The notes under the pieces are model-generated. The model was not told the DNA's origin, did not search any database, and worked only from the letters and a program-made list of their open reading frames with translations. Of a DNA stretch of 64,000 nt, positions 41,539 to 49,194 are shown piece after piece. The translations under genes and the position numbers were made by a program. Location: positions 1 through 64,000 of the IMG/VR virus record IMGVR_UViG_3300025736_000023. One strand, written 5' to 3'. This DNA is from a virus. Within the stretch, counting starts at the first letter, position 1; every line of letters begins with the position of its first letter.

Positions 41539-42108
41539 ATGTCTAAAAAGACTGTCCCTGTCAGTAAAATTTGTCCTGTCTGTAAGAAAGAGTTTTTTGT
41601 ATGCCCACCCGGACGATCTAGTAGATATTATGCACCTAACAAACAAGTTTGCTGTTCTCGTACTTGTGCTTTTAAAGGGCGCTTCCGTCGTAGCCAGCAG
41701 TGTAAGCTACTTTTACCTACTGAAGCTTCATATATCGCAGGCTTCCTAGACGGTGACGGTTCTATTATGCTCTATAAGAGAGAACGTAAAGCCGCATTAA
41801 GAGTGTCTTTTGCTAACTGCAAACGTGAGATCCTTGATTGGATACTGCTTAAAACTGGTGTAGGTAACGTAATTGAGAAACCTATTCATGATGCAAAACA
41901 TAAACCAGCTTTCCTACTCTTTATAAACTCTGGTGCTGCATTATCTTTACTCGTACAGCTACTACAATATCTCACTATCAAGCGGCCTCAAGCAGAACTC
42001 GCTATTTGGTTCCAAGAGCGCAAAAGTGATCCAGCTATTAGCTCTAAGACAGATTGGCAACGGAAGGCTAAAGCTAAAATGCAAAGCCTAAATCGGCGGG
42101 GCAGATAA
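41539..42108 (+). CDS. LAGLIDADG homing endonuclease with zinc finger
   Basis: A 189-residue protein on the strand opposite to all surrounding genes. Residues about 12-45 carry a four-cysteine-type finger (CPVCKKEF ... CCSRTCAFKG). Residues about 60-160 form a single LAGLIDADG motif domain: YIAGFLDGDGSIML with the catalytic acid, then later strands. Single-motif proteins act as homodimers. It lies alone between 41441 and 42124 in a stretch where the late operon is otherwise contiguous. There is no intron or split gene around it, so it is a free-standing element. The 42124 fibre gene and the 40956 gene are its neighbours and one may carry the target site. Confidence 0.88.
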   Translation: MSKKTVPVSKICPVCKKEFFVCPPGRSSRYYAPNKQVCCSRTCAFKGRFRRSQQCKLLLPTEASYIAGFLDGDGSIMLYKRERKAALRVSFANCKREILDWILLKTGVGNVIEKPIHDAKHKPAFLLFINSGAALSLLVQLLQYLTIKRPQAELAIWFQERKSDPAISSKTDWQRKAKAKMQSLNRRGR

Positions 42109-42123
42109 AACCCCAATAGACGA

Positions 42124-42711
42124 CTAACCACCAGCAGTAACAGTAAGCCGATAGGTGTACTCGATCGAATCACCGTTCTCCACGTTTATTGCACTGAATA
42201 CATGTCTATCTAGCAATGTTACACCGGTTGACGCATTAAACAGACCGTGTTCAGTAATTGCCTTTGTAGTAGTGTAAGCAATAGTACCTACGCTTTCATA
42301 GATGTTATGTGCATTCTCTACCTGTGTACCAGCCGATCGAGCTTCGCCATCTGTAGTCTCAATGTCCGTGTCTCCAACAACAGCCGGTGTAGTACCAACC
42401 CCTGAATCGTGATACTTGAAATCGCCCCAGATAGATGACTCAGCAATAAGCTGATCCACCATAAGATCCACAAACGCTGTAGTAACGACTCGAAGGCTGA
42501 CTAGTCCAAAATCGATAATCTCTCCATTAGCCTTTCGTACTTGAATGGATAGTCGCCCAATAAAGCCTGAGAGATTCAATACCCTAAAGAGCAGTACCCG
42601 CCAACCTTTGAGCAAGTTAGGCAGGTTACGTATCTTCCAATCTAGCCCAGCTTTGGGAGCTCTAATAGTTCTAGTGCGTATTGCCCCACTAAATCCAACG
42701 TGGCTTTCCAT
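42124..42711 (-). CDS. Virion protein, 195 aa (fibre-like)
   Basis: A 195-residue protein with a long segment DFGLVSLRVVTTAFVDLMVDQL, then FKYHDSGVGTTPAVVGDTDIET and SVGTIAYTTTKAITEHGLFNAS, ending DRHVFSAINVENGDSIEYTYRLTV. This pattern is common in small structural proteins of many tailed phages and resembles the 21591 gene in plan. It is probably a fibre or decoration subunit. Its transcript continues across the endonuclease region. Confidence 0.6.
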   Translation of the reverse strand: MESHVGFSGAIRTRTIRAPKAGLDWKIRNLPNLLKGWRVLLFRVLNLSGFIGRLSIQVRKANGEIIDFGLVSLRVVTTAFVDLMVDQLIAESSIWGDFKYHDSGVGTTPAVVGDTDIETTDGEARSAGTQVENAHNIYESVGTIAYTTTKAITEHGLFNASTGVTLLDRHVFSAINVENGDSIEYTYRLTVTAGG

Positions 42712-42722
42712 ATTACTATCTC

Positions 42723-42848
42723 CTATTTCTTTCCAATGGGGACACCGCGAGGACCGTTGCCCTTACCGCGTCCTAGTCCCTGACCCTTGCCACCACTCCT
42801 GATCTTGCCTCCTGGACAGGATGGATACGTTGTTTTCTTCTTAGCCAT
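42723..42848 (-). CDS. Very small basic Gly/Lys-rich protein, 41 aa
   Basis: The ATG at 42848 overlaps the aminotransferase stop by 8 nt. The product starts MAKKKTTYPSCPGGKI and is rich in Gly and Lys, with a repeated G(K/R)G pattern (GGKGQGLGRGKG). I have a memory of similar short proteins in phages but know no function. The basic, Gly-rich sequence suits DNA, RNA or virion interior binding. Confidence 0.55.
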   Translation of the reverse strand: MAKKKTTYPSCPGGKIRSGGKGQGLGRGKGNGPRGVPIGKK

Positions 42849-44019
42849 TATCAGCGACTCCTTTACTGATTTCTAACGAGTATTTTACACAATGCCGAAT
42901 CACTTCACAAACCCTAGCAACGTCAGCTTGATTCATAGCCATTCCAGTAGGCAGAACAATAGTTCTACTAGCCACCTCCTCTGTCCTTGGGAGCTCCCAA
43001 TGTCGCTGGCTGTAAGGTCTTGCTTCGTGACAGGGAGGTGAAAAGTACCGCCGGGCTAAAATGTTCTCTGCCCAAAGCGCTTTTGCAAGCGTATCAGCAG
43101 ATAATCCCTCTTTCAATACTTCTATGACAACATATTGATAATTGCTATTCCCTCCTAAAGGATACACCCTAATGCCAGATATGTCAAGTCCTTCAGAGTA
43201 AATAGTAAAGTTAGCATAGTTATGATCAATAAATGTAGGCACACCAGTAAGGTTCATCACGCCTACAGCGGCGTGTAATTCGCTTAGTTTAGCGTTAATG
43301 CCTAGTCCGTATACAGAATGATCCCCAGGTTTATCGCCAGCGAAACCGAAATTGCGTAATTCTCTAAGTTTCAGAGTTAAACTGGGACTATTTGTGGTTA
43401 TTGCACCGCCCTCAATGCTGTTGAAGAACTTTGTTGCATGGAATGAAAAGACCTCACAAGCTCCATAATTTCCTATTCTATCCCAGCTAGGTCCACAGAG
43501 AAAAGCATGTGCAGCATCAAAGAACAGAGGCAATCCGTGTCTCCCTGCGATCTCAGTTAGTTCCTTGGGGGCACAGGGGGTACCCCACACATGTACTCCT
43601 AATATCCCGACAGTACGATCGGTAATTTTCTTCTCTACATCGATGGGATCAAGCACGTGTGTTTTTGGGTCAATGTCCGCAAAGATTGGCGTGTACCCTT
43701 GCCAGGCCAGTGCGTGTGGAGTAGCTATAAAAGTGAAAGATGGCATGATCACCTCGCCGAGCTTTGGCATTAACGCTCTAGCAGCAATCATCAAACCCAA
43801 GGTACCGTTAGCTACAGCCACACTCCAAGGTACCGACAGTTTATTACACAATTGAGCCTCGAACTGCTGTACCTGCACTCCATTGTTGGTAAGCCACTGA
43901 CTCTCTAGCACGCTCTTAAAAACTCTTAATAGCATATCGTGGTGTACCATGTTAGGGCGGCCCACATGCTTGGGCTTTTCAAACGCTGGTTCGCCACCAA
44001 AGATAGCTAGTTTTTTCAT
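42841..44019 (-). CDS. DegT/DnrJ/EryC1-family sugar aminotransferase
   Basis: A 392-residue PLP-dependent enzyme. ESQWLTNNGVQVQQFEAQL and VAVANGTLGLMIAARAL are the usual start, then DPKTHVLDP, LFFDAAHAFLCGPSW, and the Schiff-base Lys in FSFHATKFFNSIEGGAI. RNFGFAGDKPG and GLGINAKLSELHAAVG complete the family's signature. Such enzymes transfer an amino group to a keto-sugar nucleotide. The acyltransferase gene next in line would then acylate the amine, so the pair could make an N-acyl amino sugar. Confidence 0.85.
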   Translation of the reverse strand: MKKLAIFGGEPAFEKPKHVGRPNMVHHDMLLRVFKSVLESQWLTNNGVQVQQFEAQLCNKLSVPWSVAVANGTLGLMIAARALMPKLGEVIMPSFTFIATPHALAWQGYTPIFADIDPKTHVLDPIDVEKKITDRTVGILGVHVWGTPCAPKELTEIAGRHGLPLFFDAAHAFLCGPSWDRIGNYGACEVFSFHATKFFNSIEGGAITTNSPSLTLKLRELRNFGFAGDKPGDHSVYGLGINAKLSELHAAVGVMNLTGVPTFIDHNYANFTIYSEGLDISGIRVYPLGGNSNYQYVVIEVLKEGLSADTLAKALWAENILARRYFSPPCHEARPYSQRHWELPRTEEVASRTIVLPTGMAMNQADVARVCEVIRHCVKYSLEISKGVADNG

Positions 44020-44022
44020 GTC

Positions 44023-44598
44023 TTATCCTGTATCCGCCTCTAATGTTGGGGGCATAGATGTTTCTAGCATTCGCCTTCGGTATATCTCTTGTTCAAGCAG
44101 CTTCTCTAGTTCTAAGACACGCTCTTTAGGACGTTCTCTTATATATCTAACAGGACTCCCAGCGTAAATAGACCACGGCAGCAAAGTAGTGTTTTGTAAC
44201 ACTAGGGACATAGCACCTACAACGACGCCATCAGGTATAAACACGCCAGGTAGAATGACTGAGTTAGCACCAACCATGCAGTGCCGACCAATCTCTACCC
44301 GAGAGCGGATTGCTACCCTAAAAGGAGCTGGAATAGCTGCGCCTAACAAACTTGCTCCTGAAATGTCCTCTGTCCCTGTGAAAATGCGTACTCCACTGGA
44401 CAGAGTAGAATAGTCGCCTATGGAGCACTCTCCACCACCTGTTATGGATGCAAACGACGCAATATGCACATAATTGCCCAGGAGGGTCCATCGCTTGCTA
44501 ACAATGAACACAAAGTCATCTATGATGATATTATGCCCCCAAACGATGTTTTCAGGGTATGCTAGTTTTGCTAAAGGGAATATCTTATTGTCTAGCAT
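44023..44598 (-). CDS. Hexapeptide-repeat (LbH) acyltransferase
   Basis: Start at ATG 44598 (TTG at 44613 would put GGAG inside the gene). The 191-residue product shows the turns of a left-handed beta-helix (IVWGHNIIIDDFVFIV, ASITGGGECSIGDYSTLSSG, VEIGRHCMVGANSVILPGVFIPDG), ending with a catalytic-type segment and a helical C-terminus that could trimerise. It is adjacent to the sugar aminotransferase, so acylation of an amino sugar (for example an N-acetyl group from acetyl-CoA) is the natural inference. The exact sugar is unknown. Confidence 0.8.
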   Translation of the reverse strand: MLDNKIFPLAKLAYPENIVWGHNIIIDDFVFIVSKRWTLLGNYVHIASFASITGGGECSIGDYSTLSSGVRIFTGTEDISGASLLGAAIPAPFRVAIRSRVEIGRHCMVGANSVILPGVFIPDGVVVGAMSLVLQNTTLLPWSIYAGSPVRYIRERPKERVLELEKLLEQEIYRRRMLETSMPPTLEADTG

Positions 44599-45646
44599 GA
44601 AGAAGCACTCCAAATCTAGTAACCCACTGCTGCGCTAATACTGTATAATCATGAACTTGCTCTTCAGCTTGTGCCTGCAATTGTATTTTGTACAATTCAG
44701 GATTTAGCAGGAGATCACTAGCTGCATTTGCAAAAGCTAGTTGCCATTCTCCCTTACGCGGGACAACAGTACCGGTGCGCCCTTGAATTACTCTCTCTGG
44801 CAAAGCGCTTAGATCAGTAACAACTAGCGCGTTTCTTGCTGCAGCACACTCCATAGCCGCCATACAACACATCTCAGGAGATGCAGGACTACCTGGGAGT
44901 AACATCACCTGGCTCTGTAACTGCTCTTCAATAAGCTGATTTCTGGGAACATATCCCAAATAGGTGATCCCTTCAACTCCAGTTATACCAACATCTGTAG
45001 CCCCAACCCAGAAGGGATCCCCAAGGTGTATCCCCCATAACTCCATACCGCCTGTAACGTGTAATGTAGCCCAAGGTACTCTCTTACGGATCAAGGGCCA
45101 AATTGTAACTAGAGAGCGTAAACCACGCTCAGGCACACTACAGTAAACACACCTACCACGTACTTTAGATAAACTGCGCCTACTGTAGCCTAAATAATGA
45201 ATACCTGCATTGCTCAACAAGTACAGACTCTCATCTATAGGGTGCTGCTGTTGAAAACGTGCCTTCTGATGCTCACTGATCACAATAACTAATTGGACAT
45301 CTCCTGCACTGACATAGGCAGGTAAGTTAGGGATGGCTGGGTCGCAACAAAAGATAGCTTTGACAGGGGCGACCATACCCTTAAGAGCATTAGGAAAACG
45401 CAAAGCAATAACTACGTCAAATTCCTCGTTGAATCGTTCGGGACCCTCGATAGTTCGCCATTCCACACCCCTATGCTCATGTGCATGAGTCCCAGGGATA
45501 TAGATACGTACATTGTGCCCTAACTTTGCCAAAGCAAAAGCATACTGCACCATCGCACCCTCGGAGCCCCCGTCGTCACCCATATCGTAAGATCTGCCTG
45601 AGAAGTGTGCAGGTCGGCCTGTCTTGTATACAAAAGCTATGCGCAT
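44585..45646 (-). CDS. GT4-type glycosyltransferase
   Basis: A 353-residue GT-B protein: MRIAFVYKTGRPAHFSGRSYDMGDDGGSEGAMVQYAFALAKLG as the N-domain, ISEHQKARF, and the C-domain signature VMLLPGSPASPEMCCMAAMECAAARNALVVTDLSALPE, where the Glu in MECAAA takes the place of the conserved acid. It overlaps the acyltransferase gene. It is part of a run from 42841 to 49184 devoted to sugar chemistry. Confidence 0.8.
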   Translation of the reverse strand: MRIAFVYKTGRPAHFSGRSYDMGDDGGSEGAMVQYAFALAKLGHNVRIYIPGTHAHEHRGVEWRTIEGPERFNEEFDVVIALRFPNALKGMVAPVKAIFCCDPAIPNLPAYVSAGDVQLVIVISEHQKARFQQQHPIDESLYLLSNAGIHYLGYSRRSLSKVRGRCVYCSVPERGLRSLVTIWPLIRKRVPWATLHVTGGMELWGIHLGDPFWVGATDVGITGVEGITYLGYVPRNQLIEEQLQSQVMLLPGSPASPEMCCMAAMECAAARNALVVTDLSALPERVIQGRTGTVVPRKGEWQLAFANAASDLLLNPELYKIQLQAQAEEQVHDYTVLAQQWVTRFGVLLHARQ

Positions 45647-46689
45647 TGGTCCTTCTTTCTCAAAAGTACAGACGCCACTTGGACGTTCACTCCCTTAGCG
45701 AATACTGGGGGCGCTTGAGCCTTAATAGGCCAATCATTCCAATCATTTCTAGCAAAGTCTGCTGGCTGACAAAGAGTGGCAATATCTCTAAAGGGGGTAA
45801 CTAGACGAGCATAAACCGAGCTCTCATCATAAATACGTCGTCCAGTAGTTTTACCGGGATACTCTTCATACCCTTTACCAAAATCAAAGGTGATTGCCAA
45901 TAACCCATTAGGTTTCAACACTCTTAGCATCTCTGAAACAGCTTTGCCATCCTCTGGAATATGCTTAATGCAAGCCGTGCAAATAACGTCGTCAAAACTG
46001 TTGTTTTCAAATGGAAGATTAGTTGCATCCGCCGCTTGAACGTGTATTCCTGGTCCCGGCTTGATCTGTACTGTACTGATATCTATGGCAGTAACGGAAG
46101 CTCCCATACTCGATAGATAGGTAGGGAGTATACTTTCCCTGGTACCAACATCTAATATCTTGTGATTTTGTACAACCCCCAAGAAGATTGTGGCTCTGAT
46201 ATGCTCCCATTGGCGCATTAGGGGCATTTTATTGTCCCCAAAACCCTTAAGCGTAGCTGATTCTTTAGCGAAGCAAAACTCTCGAAAGTCCTGCTCTAAG
46301 TAGCCCCCCGAGACACAATCAAGATCGATCCAAGGTCTAAGAGTTGACATCCAATTCACCTTATTTATATGGCACTCATCCGCCGCGCCTCCGAGATGAA
46401 AATCAGCAAACTGTACCCAAACTCGCCTCTTGCCTTCTCTCCACCAGTTGGCAAGACGGTGCCAACCATCTAACACTACCAGGCAATGCTTACAGATGAT
46501 GATAGGAGACGCTTCTAATTCTCCACTATGATACTTTCTCACGCCAGACCAATCAGTGCATGGATGGCACCTGAAGTTGATCCACTCGATAGGCCACAAC
46601 CTGGCCTCAGTGACCTCTATTTCAGCACCGTCGTACATTGCTCTAGGCATGATCATACTGGCGATATTGTTTTGGTATTGGAGCTCCAT
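45637..46689 (-). CDS. ParB-like / SAM methyltransferase fusion
   Basis: The start is uncertain: ATG 46689 is used here, since a GTG at 46782 would overlap the upstream gene by 140 nt and no strong ribosome-binding site is seen at either. Residues about 1-110 contain SPIIICKHCLVVLDGWHRLANWW, like the ParB/sulfiredoxin nucleotide-binding 'GxHRL' fold. The second part has a class I methyltransferase: KILDVGTRESILPTYLSS, TAIDIS, and FDDVICTACIKHIPEDGKAVSEMLRVLKPNG, a type 11 motif IV region. A role in sugar or protein methylation within the glycosylation cluster is possible. Confidence 0.6.
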   Translation of the reverse strand: MELQYQNNIASMIMPRAMYDGAEIEVTEARLWPIEWINFRCHPCTDWSGVRKYHSGELEASPIIICKHCLVVLDGWHRLANWWREGKRRVWVQFADFHLGGAADECHINKVNWMSTLRPWIDLDCVSGGYLEQDFREFCFAKESATLKGFGDNKMPLMRQWEHIRATIFLGVVQNHKILDVGTRESILPTYLSSMGASVTAIDISTVQIKPGPGIHVQAADATNLPFENNSFDDVICTACIKHIPEDGKAVSEMLRVLKPNGLLAITFDFGKGYEEYPGKTTGRRIYDESSVYARLVTPFRDIATLCQPADFARNDWNDWPIKAQAPPVFAKGVNVQVASVLLRKKDQCA

Positions 46690-47398
46690 GCTTTCGGAAT
46701 ATGTAGGGCATCGATTTTTTGTGGCTGTCCAAAAATGCTTTATTTCTCTTGTGCCATTGATGGTACCCTGTAATGTCGTCACATGTTAGCAGGTGATACC
46801 CAGCATCCGTTAGACACCAGCCAAAATCGCAATCGTTAGCATTTGCCCCTGGAATGAGCTCATCCCAACCGCCCACGTCATGCCAAGCCTGTAGAGGAAT
46901 AATCACATTAGCACCTAAAATAGCTCTACAGGACGGCAAGAGTTTGTAGTCAAACCAGTTCTTTCCATGTACTCCTAGTCGGTGATCTGCCCTAGCTTTA
47001 GAGCGGTCTCCTGACTTTGGTATCCAATCGTACCGGCCTGCTAATACCCGCTTACGATACTTGGCGATGTGCCTATAGGCGTTCTCAATAGCGTCGGGAG
47101 AGAATAGAATGTCCCCATCTGTGTACCAAATGTGGGTGGTTGCTCCAGGTACTGCTTTAGTACCTATATTCAATGTGGCTGCTACCCCAAGTGGGAGAAT
47201 ACCTCCAGTGAACACATGCCTTACATGAAAGGCACGACTGTTCGCAATAGATAGTGCCCTAATTGGGTCTGTACTAGCATCATCTGCAACGACTAGAGTG
47301 AAGTCTCTCCTAGTTTGTAGCGACCATGCTTTGATCGATTCTTGGACGTGGTCTATTCGGTTGTGAACTGCCATAACTACACTAATATGTTTAACCAT
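46643..47398 (-). CDS. GT2-type glycosyltransferase, single domain
   Basis: The start at ATG 47398 is chosen because it overlaps the upstream TAA by 8 nt, the same geometry as other pairs here. The 251-residue product has HISVVMAVHNRIDHVQESIKAW, VVADDASTDP, the DxD in IWYTDGDILFSPD, and a late GWDELIPGANANDCDFGWCL with the catalytic acid. It is a normal-length GT-A glycosyltransferase. Confidence 0.82.
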   Translation of the reverse strand: MVKHISVVMAVHNRIDHVQESIKAWSLQTRRDFTLVVADDASTDPIRALSIANSRAFHVRHVFTGGILPLGVAATLNIGTKAVPGATTHIWYTDGDILFSPDAIENAYRHIAKYRKRVLAGRYDWIPKSGDRSKARADHRLGVHGKNWFDYKLLPSCRAILGANVIIPLQAWHDVGGWDELIPGANANDCDFGWCLTDAGYHLLTCDDITGYHQWHKRNKAFLDSHKKSMPYIFRKHGAPIPKQYRQYDHA

Positions 47399-49184
47399 CT
47401 GACTTTGGGCCTCCTTTGAAACTAGGGGTGATATAGATATCATCGCCTTCGCCCCATATTTGTAATCCAACTGACGCCAAATCGTGTTTTGCAGCGATAT
47501 AATGGACATTTTCTACAAGCGTCTGACGATTGGCCACCTGATTTCTATCATGATACACATGATAGCCATGTACCAACCTGGTGAAGATGACAGGATATCC
47601 TGCAAGTTGGGCTCGAATGCTTAACTCACAATCTTGTCCTCCATGAGTGACCATATTTTCATCAAAGCCTCCTAATTCAGTATAGATATTCCTTGGAAAT
47701 AGCAACACATCAGCGAAAAGTGCAGCAGCATACTGCGTTTGTGGGGCACCCTCAAACAGTTCTGGAGAATCTAGCACTCTAGGGTCGGTCCCAATAAGCC
47801 CTTTGGTACGCCCCCCAAATTGAGCCGGGGGCAACGTGCCCTCTACGATCTTGTCCCAATTGGTGTAGATATCATAGGGCCGGATGTGCATTGGGAGCAT
47901 CCAATCATACTGTCCTGCAATTATAGCCTGCGGATTAGCCAGCCGCAAGTTATTAAGGTGCTCTAGTGACGTAGGCTCTAATAGGATATCTGACCCCAAG
48001 AGCAAGAACGCATCTCCACGAGCGATCGCACAACCTCGATTGTATGCTAACGATGCTCGATAACCTTTATGAGGTTGCCAACGATACTGTATTGCAAAGC
48101 GGTCTTGAAACTCTAATAGCACACCAAGAGGGCTATCTACTGAACCATCGTCCGTTACAACTACTTCAATTGGTGCATGATAGTGTTCTAGATTCCGATC
48201 GAGAGCACACAGAGCAAGATATAGATTGTCGCGCCTGTTGTACACAGGCAAAACCACTGAAAGAGAGAAGTTACTGGGCTTAACTGCACGTACAGGCTCC
48301 AATGCAGCGGACTGCACAGGAACCTGCACAGGGGGGATAATCTCTACCGGTTCGTGCGTAGCTATTGCAGGTACTGATACAGGCGTTCCATCGGACATTG
48401 TTGGAGACAGATTGAACAGATGCTCATCGCTGCTGTAACCTACAAATTGACTTCTCAGACGCTCACGGTTTTTTAGGGAATACTTCTCAACCCACTCAAC
48501 GCCCGATCCGTGCTCATAGTGATATAGTGTAGCTTTGGGCTGGTAAATTACTTTATACCCAGCTTCTCTAACCCGCCAACAAAAGTCGATGTCCTCGAAG
48601 TTGCCCCCTGTGTAGCCCTCGTCGAGACCTCCGAAGTCATTCCATATGGAGCGCCGAATTAGCGCGCAAGCGAAGGTGATAGCGTTAAGTTCTCTACGTT
48701 TAGCTGCATTAACCGAATCGGCTGGTTGGTTTCGGAATGGGTGATAGGGCATACCGTCTACCGTTCGCGCAACCCCAGCGTGCTGTACCGTTAAGCGAAT
48801 GCCAGGCTCCTTCGTATCAGGATAGAGCAAGCGAGCTCCTACAATACCTACGTTAGGATCATTGTCTAGTTCTTCAGCCATAGCCTGTAGCCAACCTGGT
48901 AGCGGTTCAATATCTGAGTTTAGTAGACAGACGTACTCTGATGGCGGTATCTGAGCTACTGCCCAGTTGTTTATCTCAGCATACCCTTTTCTTGTGCGCA
49001 TTTTGAAGACAGTGGCCAACCCTTTCTCAACAAGTTCATCCAAATAGTCCTGCAGCTCAGTCTGCGGAGAGCAATCATCGGCTATGTAGATGGTGTGCGG
49101 GCGCATAGTACGCTCGACTAAGGCTGGAATACATCGTTTTATGTGATGTACTCCATTGAACGTAGGAATAACAATAGGTATCAC
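47391..49184 (-). CDS. Tandem GT2 glycosyltransferase (two GT-A domains)
   Basis: The start at GTG 49184 follows GAGGGGGG; a TTG at 49202 would put this site inside. The 597-residue protein has two GT2 domains. The first has IPIVIPTFNGVHHIKRCIPAL, YIADDCSPQ, CLLNSDIEPLPGWL and GGNFEDIDFCWRVREAGY. The second has SVVLPVYNRRDNLYLALCAL, VTDDGSVDS, LLLGSDILLEP and THGGQDCELSIRAQLAGY. Two enzymes in one chain suggest that it adds two sugars or builds a repeating unit. It is the first gene after the terminase. Confidence 0.85.
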   Translation of the reverse strand: MIPIVIPTFNGVHHIKRCIPALVERTMRPHTIYIADDCSPQTELQDYLDELVEKGLATVFKMRTRKGYAEINNWAVAQIPPSEYVCLLNSDIEPLPGWLQAMAEELDNDPNVGIVGARLLYPDTKEPGIRLTVQHAGVARTVDGMPYHPFRNQPADSVNAAKRRELNAITFACALIRRSIWNDFGGLDEGYTGGNFEDIDFCWRVREAGYKVIYQPKATLYHYEHGSGVEWVEKYSLKNRERLRSQFVGYSSDEHLFNLSPTMSDGTPVSVPAIATHEPVEIIPPVQVPVQSAALEPVRAVKPSNFSLSVVLPVYNRRDNLYLALCALDRNLEHYHAPIEVVVTDDGSVDSPLGVLLEFQDRFAIQYRWQPHKGYRASLAYNRGCAIARGDAFLLLGSDILLEPTSLEHLNNLRLANPQAIIAGQYDWMLPMHIRPYDIYTNWDKIVEGTLPPAQFGGRTKGLIGTDPRVLDSPELFEGAPQTQYAAALFADVLLFPRNIYTELGGFDENMVTHGGQDCELSIRAQLAGYPVIFTRLVHGYHVYHDRNQVANRQTLVENVHYIAAKHDLASVGLQIWGEGDDIYITPSFKGGPKSDG

Positions 49185-49194
49185 GATCCCCCCT

